From positions 310,001-374,000 of the forward strand of contig JAMZAV010000640.1 in the NCBI GenBank assembly GCA_024449915.1: DNA of 64,000 nucleotides, given 5' to 3'. This stretch comes from Sweltsa coloradensis (taxonomy: Eukaryota > Arthropoda > Insecta > Plecoptera > Chloroperlidae). The position numbers were made by a program, and so were the translations under genes. Positions 56,461-64,000 of this stretch are shown piece by piece (position 1 is the first letter of the stretch; every line of letters begins with the position of its first letter). Under the pieces are notes generated by a model. The model had not been told where the DNA came from, made no database searches, and worked only from the letters and a program-made list of their open reading frames with translations.

Positions 56461-57101
56461 TTTAGCGAAAATGGTTGGTACGCCTAGTAAGTAAAATCAA
56501 GACGTAAATACCAAACATGGCGGATCAATGACAGTGAAATGAGCGAGTGTTTGTGTTAAATATGTGTTATTCTATTTAATTGGTAGGCCTATATTTTCAG
56601 AGTGATTAGTATAAATAAATCGTTAAAAATGAGGTCTTCTTCATTTGTTTCTATTTTGAAGTTGTTTTTTTTTTTTTTCTTTGGAAAAAACTGTGTTGAA
56701 AAGTTGGACCGCACCTACTGAACTAGAACCTATAGTACCAAAACGACCGATTCAAGAAACTAAAAGTGATTAAATAAGTCCAGAAACTACTTTCCGCGGC
56801 CCAAAACCAAGAAAATACATAATAATATTCAGTTAGAAAAAGGAAAATCATAAATTTAATGCAAAATAACACTTCCGTCAAATTAAGATTATACCCAGAA
56901 GCTCAGTTGTTTTTTGACCGCACGTGCGCGTACGTGAAGTTGTGTCGAACTGTTGATGGTGTTTATCATTTTAGTGGCTCCGATTTAACAAGATTATCGT
57001 TTCAGCACGTGAGTACAGAATATATTTTACTTTTGATTTTAGAATTTTTTTATTATCTATTGTGCCTCGTAAATATACCCATAATTAATATACTCCCTTA
57101 A

Positions 57102-57815
57102 CCCATCTGCACCCGTAAGCGGACTAGTCCGCGAATCATAGCCTGGCCACGGAAGCCATAAGCGGACTGGTCCGCATTTACGCGCGCTGCCATTCAAACT
57201 GCAGTAGTATCAGCTCCTATCGGCCAATTGTTGTACTTTTTGTTGCATTTCCCGCGTCAAGCATGTAGTGACATCTAGTGGTGTTCTTTGGTACTCTTAC
57301 GGCAAAAACGTGAAGCTACAATCGACTTTGTTATCGACGTGAAACTTACCTCCCTGTCTACTGTCAATAATGGCAGATTCGGATCAATCAAAGCGTCGTT
57401 CTCGGCACAAACAATACTAAATCAGTAAATGTTTGGATGTTCTTCGATCAGATTTCAGTGATAGTGATGGTGAAGGTTGTAATTTTAATTGTATGCGTAG
57501 AACCGGTGCAGATATAGTAGGCCTAAGTGAAAGTGACAGCGAAGAAGAATTGTGCGTTGGTGTGCGTGGGAGTAACGTTGAGGTTAGGAATGGGCGTGAT
57601 CACGAGGGTCGTACTCGTAGCCCTACAAATTCGTGTATTGTTAGTTGTGAACAGGCCTAGGCCTAGAAATAATGCTACAGTAATAATAAGTGATAGTGAC
57701 AGTAATGATGTTGATTACGTTCTTACTGTACTACGCTGCAACTTTGATGTGCAGAGGGCAAAAGTGCGCGGTTTCCGTGGGCGCGCTAGCGTTTTGGGGC
57801 GCTGGTGCGGATGGG
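57102..57815 (+). mobile_element. piggyBac-derived element with transposase N-terminal remnant
   Basis: TTAA at 57098-57101 and 57816-57819 flanks ends CCCATCTGCACCC...GGTGCGGATGGG. A frame from ATG 57370 reads MADSDQSKRRSRHKQY, then an in-frame TAA (57418-57420), then SKCLDVLRSDFSDSDGEG and a serine/aspartate-rich stretch to TAG at 57658-57660. Acidic, serine-rich starts of this type are typical of piggyBac transposases. The catalytic DDD region is deleted, so it is non-autonomous. Confidence 0.7.
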
Positions 57816-58271
57816 TTAAATTCTCCAATATGTCCATAGAGTCAAAAATACACCTTTTAAAAAACATGAAAAAAAAACGCCCTGCGGGGCAATTCTGGGG
57901 CGTTCCCCCCCATTTGGGCCGCCGCGCCAGATTGGGCGACATTTGGGCGACTTCAAAAGTTGCCGCGGCGACATCAGCGCTCATATATCTGGCAACCCTG
58001 GCTAGGCTAGGGCCTAGGGCTAGGCCTAGCCTAGGCCTAGCCCAAGCGTCTATCTGGTTTGTTGGCCTTGGACCTAGACTTTAAACTTTAAAGGGATATT
58101 AAATACACAATGCCTTATATACCTAGGCCTTGGGTTTACTAGAGAACCTGGATCATATGAACTTTAAAGCCGCGTTAAAAGCTTAGGCCCCGAGGGCCTA
58201 GCTAGCCTAGGCCAGCCCAGTTTGAGAGAACCCAAGCGGCGCTAGGGGCCTAGATGCCTACTGGAACTTAC

Positions 58272-58296
58272 CCTTCTTCCGAACCTTCCTTCCCAT
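58272..58296 (-). CDS. Possible first coding exon (MGRKVRKK)
   Basis: On the minus strand an ATG in fair context (AAGATGG) opens eight basic codons and reaches a strong GTAAGT donor in phase 1. A short first coding exon followed by a large intron would fit the 5' end of the PRDM9-like gene, whose next placed exon is 16 kb away at 41865. No protein similarity supports it, and it could belong to another transcript. Confidence 0.3.
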
Positions 58297-58399
58297 CTTC
58301 AGTTGACGGCACAAAACGTGTAGGCTAGGCCTACCAGTAAGAGCCTACTCTGCCCTACACATATATAATAATAATAGATAATATTAGTCTAAAAAATAA

Positions 58400-60250
58400 C
58401 TTTGTTACAAGCCTAATCTACGGTCTCACGAGTAGTACACAACAGAACGCTGAACGAAACAGAAATGGCGGGAGGATGAACAGACGACGGCGGTGGAACA
58501 GACATGGGACATGCAGACATTCGCAGTTTTCACAACTTCTCGACGACAAATCACAAATTCCACAGCCATCTAAATTCACTACACAGAAGCGCGGTAACTA
58601 CAAACTATAATAATTGCTACATCACACGTCATGTTAAATTACTTTAAGATTTTAATTTTTGTATTAATATCTTACATGATTATTTTTTCTTTCTTAATAT
58701 AGCTGTTTGCTGTTTCCTACCAACATGCTACAAAACACTCATTTTTAGTTAAAAATAAGGTTTTCCAGTCCTATTTTATTTAATTTATATATAATTATAT
58801 AATTAATCACTTAATATTAAATCAAACTTTAAAAAAAAATTATTAAAATTAAATAACTTAAAAAATAAAAACAAAAATATGAAAATTTCATACAAAAGTT
58901 TTTTAAGGTGACAAAAAAATAGATGCTACAAAACACAAGAAAATAACAGTTCAAAATGCCATGTACCGACATGTACCCGTGGTACCAATAATCATTCCCT
59001 TTTTATTAAGTAAGTGTACATACCAGACACTAGAAGTACTAAAAAATAAATTAAATGCTCAGGAAAAGCCACAAAGGGAAGTGTGGACTGTGGAGGTTCC
59101 AACAAACATGGTTGAGATTTTGTGCAGTGAATACAAATAGGATTGCTCTAATAAGGACTAGTATAACTTAGTAAGTAATAAGTCATTCAATTCAAATCAA
59201 TTTATATTTTATAATGACTCGTTTTTGACAATGATTGCCAAAAAGTACAACCTCAAAATAAAAAATAAGAAAGAAACATTATTATTGTTGGGGTCAGTTT
59301 GCAGTGATATTGTGAAATGGAAGTTGTGTCAGCATTATAGGAAGGAAGGATGAACAATATCCAGTCTTGAGTGTACAGGTTGGGAAAGAATACAGAACAT
59401 GAAGCCCAGCATGAACGCTGGGGGCGACAGCACTTTTCACCCGCTGATGATGACTGCAGCTAATTTAAAACTGTCAACTCTTTTCCCATCTACAATAAAC
59501 TAGCCACAGTCACAGGCCGCCTTTACCACACGTTGTTATGTTAACCAGTCTTGAGTTTATGTTTCTTCATGACATGTAGTTAGTGTTGTTCTAGGGCACT
59601 CAACAGTAGAGTTATTGCGCCAATATAAACTTTATACATTTGTAAATCAGTTATTCATGAAACAACACATCTTCACTATATAGATACAAATTATGCGATC
59701 CACTTTTATAAAGCACAAGAACAAAATGACATTTATATCAAACACTATAATATATTAGTAAACTACAAAACTAAAACTAGTACATAGGCCTAAAACTTAT
59801 TTCTAAGTTCAAACCATGAACAATAGATTATATACAACAAACAACTTAGGGAAATTTAAACAATTAGTAATAACATCTTTCACTGGCAAGAGCTATATAA
59901 ATACGTGTCTTACTCACCTTCCTCTCTCCTATCCATGAAAATGGTGTATCACGATACGTTCACTCAACTAAACTTAAATAGCAATTAGCAGAGCGTGGGT
60001 TCGATCCTCGGGCCCTGCACACTTCCACTGCGCTGCTCCGCTCATGACTTGTTCTGTGCTCAACCGCCGTTCAAGCTCAGGCCGGCAGTACGCCGACTGG
60101 CGAGCTGGCAGGAAGTCTAAACCGGATAAGAGCCGTAGCAGCGACTAGGGACTAGGGATTGTGGGGCAATCACAGGAAGGCACCCAGACTCTAGCCCAAC
60201 CTCTCAACTAAACTTAAATATTAATATTAAATGCTGTAGTAAAAAGTATA
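58400..60250. other. Mostly unannotated, AT-rich
   Basis: Third copy of the ~100-bp module lies at about 59400-59480 ('gaagcccagcatgaacgctg', 'gctgatgatgactgcagct'). A GTGAGT-donor segment starting ATGGATAGGAGAG on the minus strand lies at about 59917-59936. A GC-richer patch with a B-box-like 'gtgggttcgatcctcg' is at about 59995-60015. Nothing else is supported. Confidence 0.4.
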
Positions 60251-60274
60251 AATATCAAATGCTTGGTGCCCAGC

Positions 60275-60978
60275 GGCACCTCCACCAATGTGAAAGTCGG
60301 GACATAGTTAACTTCAGACAACCCGACACCTCCTCCATTTGCAAAAGTCGGGACATATTTACTCCAGACAACCCGACACCTGCCACCACATGTGAAAGTC
60401 GGGACACATTAACCCCAGACAACCCGGCACCTCCACCACATGTGAAAAGTCGGGACATATTAACTCCAGACAACCCGGCACCTCCACCACATGTGAAAGT
60501 CGGGACATATTACTCCAGACAAACCCGGGCACCTCCACCATTTGTGAAAGTCGCTACACATTTACTCCAGACAACCCGACACCTCCACCACATGTGAAAG
60601 TCGGGACACATTAACTCCAGACAACCCCACCTATTTGTGAAAGTAGGAACATATTTACTCCAGACAACCCGGCACCTCCACCATTTGCAAAAGTCGGGAT
60701 ATATTTACTCCAGACAAACCGGCACCTCCTCCATTTGCGAAAGTCGGAACACATTTGCTCCAGACAACCCGACACCTCCACCATTTGTAAAAGTCGGGAC
60801 ATATTAACTCCAGACAACTCGGCACCTCCACCATTTGTAAAAGTTGGGACTTATTTTCTCCAGACAACTCGGCACCTCCACCATTTGTAAAAGTCGGGAC
60901 ATATTTACTCCAGACAACTCGGCACCTCCACCATTTGTAAAAGTTGGGACTTATTTTCTCCAGACAACCCGGCACCTG
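60275..60978. repeat. 50-bp minisatellite, about 14 units
   Basis: Units of ~50 bp, such as 'ctccagacaacccggcacct' followed by 'ccaccatttgtaaaagtcgg' and 'gacatattta', repeat with modest divergence. Neighbouring units near 60811-60960 are the most alike, suggesting the last expansion was there. Several open frames on both strands, including a 164-codon one, are read-throughs of the array and not genes. Confidence 0.9.
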
Positions 60979-60979
60979 A

Positions 60980-61335
60980 CGAAGCGTCCAAAGCGAAGAT
61001 AGCATTCTACTACACTGGTGAACAAAATCAGGAATGTTTTTCTTTATTTTTTCTGTTTGTATTTTCATGTGTTTGTTAACACGATTCCTGCTAAACCGAC
61101 ACTCCAATTGCGTGGAAATTTTCTGGAGGCCTTCGAAATCTCTGAACATAGAACTGTCACGTTTTTGACCGCAATGGCAAAATAATTTCTCATGAAAATC
61201 GCAATTTTACCATTTTCCCCTTTTTTATTGCGATTTTTTGTTTTCAAAAATATTTTTGTTCTACTAAGTAATGATTTTTTTACAAAAAAAACAGAACATC
61301 TGCATTACACATTTCAGCTCAATGCACCAGTTACG
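60980..61335 (-). repeat. Truncated inverted copy of the 18991/39148 repeat family
   Basis: Reads, on the minus strand, modules 'ttcagagatttcgaaggcc' and 'gtgttaacaaacac', ending in 'cttcgctttggacgcttcgtc'. The left part near 61330 has 'cagctcaatgcaccagttacg'. It borders the 50-bp minisatellite directly. Confidence 0.5.
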
Positions 61336-61410
61336 CTCTAGCCTAGTTGGCTAAGGCGCCCTTTATAGTCGAAATGTGGGTGACGTGGGTTCAATCCCCT
61401 GTTCAGGAAT
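61336..61410 (+). repeat. tRNA-like SINE head
   Basis: 'ctagttggctaaggcgcc' (A-box region) and 'gtgggttcaatcccctg' (B-box region) are spaced as in a tRNA. Base pairing of the acceptor stem is poor. Similar to 15700-15790. Confidence 0.45.
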
Positions 61411-62730
61411 GATTTTGTAATTTCTGGATTGTATTTTAAAAATTATTAAACATGTTTTGAAATGCATATAATGCAGTGTAGTCCATCATCTGTGACAATA
61501 CTATTTAAAACATAGGCAGGACGAAATACTTGTAAAGATTGTAAGGTTGCAAGGAGCGAAATTTGGGGCTACCTTGAGCGTGCCAGATTCGATAAACCTT
61601 GGCTTAAGCACGGTATTCCACTGCCAGGCGAATAGCAAACAAAAAATATTTTTTCAGAATCAAAACCATTGTCGTTTAAATACTTACTAAACATTGGCAG
61701 CCAATTTTTAATTTATTGTTTCTTGTAGGTTTTAATCGCAATGGATCTAGCTGATTTTGTTAGCAGTTCTCAGTAAACTTGTACCAGATGTCTTTTTATA
61801 ATTTCAGCGCATTCTGTTCAGCGATTCGGCTGATTTTCGACGTACAGACACACAGACTCACGGAAGAGCCATATTTCTTGAATGGAAAATCCACAGTCGC
61901 TACGCTCCCTCGACTAATCATCGAAAATAATTGTTTTTTTATGACCACACGTTGATTGGTTGTAGGTTTATGACTTATTGTCCTGTTTTTCCCGCCATTA
62001 TTACGTGTTAAACTTTAAGCTCACTTTTATGACTGAAAATATTTTATAAATAACAAAAAATTTATATTTATGTATACAGAAACTGGCCCTGAATACAGTT
62101 GAATAATAACAATAACTTGTGAGACTTCCCAGTTGTATTTTCTTTAAAAAATTGGGCTTTTAAGATAAACCGAACAAAATGGTGGATCGGATTTATTTAT
62201 TACGAAGTGGGGCTGTCGTTATGTAATCATTAATTTTAGCTGAGCACAGCTGGATTCATCGAAGCTACAATATTATCTACTTTGTAGTGAAAACAGATCT
62301 TGTCTGACTTTGTAGTGTTGTAAACATTTGTTATCTAGCAGGCAGTGAACATACAATGCCCACCGTGTAGCTTCATTTGTTAACTACTCATTGTTGAAAT
62401 AATATATAGCAGCAACAACAGTTGGTAGGTTCATCACAAACCGGGGAGAAGAGGAAGAGTTCCTTACGTCGACTGCCAGTCTCGCAAATATCAGTCTCAT
62501 TTTTGAGTGATATACAATTTAGCGCCAACACATAATTAAAATATGGTTATAATGACAATTATTATAGATGTGTTCTTTACAATCAACTTGTATATTCTGT
62601 CATACAAAGTCTACAAGATCTGGGTGCTTCTCATCGCTTCAATGAGGGTGATGTGTAACAGGTAGGACCATGGCAATGTTATCATGCGACCTTTTTTCTA
62701 TCAAGCTACACTTATGAAGTTAGGTGAGAG
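61411..62730. other. No supported gene
   Basis: AT-rich sequence without exon, RNA or element boundaries that I can support. 'cgctacgctccctcgacta' near 61900 resembles the end motif of the dispersed-repeat families. Confidence 0.35.
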
Positions 62731-62739
62731 TGACAATTG

Positions 62740-62960
62740 TAGTGATGATAAAAGTTAAAGTAAAGTCAAAAGTCAAAGTTAAAATTTAGTCGATGTTTAC
62801 GTTGAGGTTTAAGTTGAGGTTGAAGTTGATGTTGAAGTTGAAGTTGAAGTTACGTTGGGCGAATATTCGGGGACTACTTTTTATTCTACATATCGAAATA
62901 ACGTAACTGACACTGAAAGTAAAACTGAAACCGAAATTAAAAGTGAAACTGAAACGAAAA
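62740..62960. repeat. Degenerate (AAGTTG)n and (GAAACT)n simple repeats
   Basis: From about 62755 the plus strand runs through 'agttgaggttgaagttgatg'-type hexamers, and from 62908 through 'actgaaagtaaaactgaaac'. Two different simple repeats lie 40 bp apart. Confidence 0.75.
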
Positions 62961-64000
62961 CACTTTGCACATTATAAATGTACGTAGTCAATTGTATGTA
63001 AATTTGCAAGTCATCTAAGGATTTATTTAATTCACTATAAATAATAGAGAAATTATTACAAGTATACATTGTACAGTATATATTTATTTTGAATTTGATT
63101 TTTTTTTTTTTTACATATATTACATATAGGTTAACATATATAATTTGACATGTTCCAGTAAAACAAGAGTGACGTTTCAACGTCGACAGTGTAACCAGTA
63201 GTCAAGAGGTTTGTGGATGTTGCCCACTTAAGGAGGAATAGGACACATTATTTTTGGTCATTGGCAAATAGCTATTCGCAAGACCAAGAAGCATCCGACA
63301 TGCATGAAAATTTGCAAAGTTGTCAATGAAGCATACATGGACCACCCAGCATTAGTGGATTTTACAAATTTATTCTTAATCAGCCAGAAAAATATCACTT
63401 AGGCCTATAATATAGTCAATTTTGGACTTTTAACAAAATCGAAATTACTAAAGACTAGCATATTTTTTAAATTTATTTTGAAGAAGCATTTTACAATTGA
63501 GTTTTTAAGAACCAAGATTTACACTTTAATAAAAACTGTTTAAAACTACACCTGTGGTGCCAGCGAACAGCAGCAGTTATTTGCCTGTCAAGAAGTTGGA
63601 TACAGGAAATTGAAGGAAACTACAGGAATTAATTAATTCACAATTTTATCATTAAAGCAGAAGAGTCTTAAGATGATGTTGATATTTTGTATTTATGACG
63701 ACATAAAGAAAAATATTGGTTGCTGTCGAAGGTACATTTCTCAGAGAAGAGATGGTATTGTCTAGAATTCGTATAGGCCACACATCACATGCAAGCAGTA
63801 TGTACCAAATATGATGCCTTGAGCACGCAATTTGATCTCTAGCAAGCATATGAAGAACTTCTATCATATGATAACGACGACAAACTTTCCGAATTTCTCA
63901 TACATAGGCATTTATTTAACAAAGTTTAATTCACATCATACACATATTTTTTTTTTCATTCACATACATATAACTTTTATTTTGCTATTACTTTCATCAT
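62961..64000. other. No supported gene at the right edge
   Basis: AT-rich. 'gacgtttcaacgtcgac' near 63172 is a short palindromic motif similar to 'gaaacgtcgac' at about 1747. No exon, RNA gene or complete repeat visible. Confidence 0.35.

Larger units (their letters stand above)
55679..58000. mobile_element. hAT-like element, 2.3 kb, carrying two nested elements
   Basis: Ends CAGTGTTGCCA...TGGCAACCCTG are flanked by exact GCTAGGCT at 55671-55678 and 58001-58008. Subterminal 'ttgggcgac' motifs occur near both ends. Nested inside are a foldback element (56355-56460) and a TTAA element (57102-57815). No hAT transposase domain is visible in the remainder. A 185-codon frame from 57527 runs across element borders and is not a gene. 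Confidence 0.8.

Noticed and set aside
57527..58084. 185-codon plus-strand open frame
   Set aside because: It crosses the right borders of both the TTAA element and the hAT-like element, so it is a chance frame.
60655..61149. 164-codon minus-strand open frame
   Set aside because: It reads through the 50-bp minisatellite and a dispersed repeat; the peptide is the repeat unit in shifting frames, with no gene signals.

Overview
This is a repeat-packed, AT-rich animal nuclear window. It is eukaryotic: exons are short, they are flanked by GT..AG signals that agree in phase, and there are tRNA-derived SINEs, LINE reverse-transcriptase tails and many DNA-transposon relics. An invertebrate deuterostome, perhaps an echinoderm, is my best guess. 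The reasons are a PRDM9/Meisetz-type gene, the very frequent 8-mer TAGGCCTA and the transposon mix. The species cannot be read from the sequence.

The one host gene I can follow is a PRDM9-like histone methyltransferase/zinc-finger gene on the minus strand. It runs from about 41.9 kb (possibly from an ATG exon at 58.3 kb) down to the stop at 13.2 kb. Seven exons can be placed by splice sites. They are two linker exons (41582-41865 and 40153-40238), a 65-bp exon (37515-37579), a 1.4-kb exon ending in an SSXRD motif (35806-37215), two PR/SET exons (18747-18947 and 16239-16500) and a terminal exon with seven C2H2 fingers (13204-14303). Phases agree at every junction I could test. The gene looks damaged or neofunctionalised. 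An in-frame TAA sits just before the complete SSXRD copy, the first catalytic tyrosine of the SET domain is valine, the finger array is short and diverged, and I could not find KRAB or zinc-knuckle exons. A second, weaker set of minus-strand exons lies at 0.9-3.8 kb.

Most of the rest is mobile DNA. Eight hAT-like elements have exact 8-bp target duplications: 8568-9072, 11328-11859, 14988-15570, 16549-17302, 17787-18373, 20161-21376, 25375-25777 and 55679-58000. Five elements are flanked by TTAA in piggyBac style: 12392-12887, 29842-30206, 30785-31780, 44161-44740 and 57102-57815. There are also LINE fragments, a tRNA-headed SINE family, small foldback elements, minisatellites and poly-G tracts.

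The most unusual mobile locus is 46279-50833. Inside it are perfectly mirrored ~796-bp inverted repeats (46698-47493 and 49573-50368). They enclose a gene for a FEN1/XPG-like (PIN-fold) nuclease followed, after one frameshift, by a TSO1/tesmin-like CXC domain. The whole block has split a palindromic tRNA-containing element, and an uninterrupted relative of that element sits at 42.0-42.3 kb.

A genome-scale oddity is that TAGGCCTA appears to arise by a clean 6-bp GGCCTA insertion at TA dinucleotides. Inverted-repeat arms, repeat copies and a microsatellite within this window show the filled and empty states side by side.
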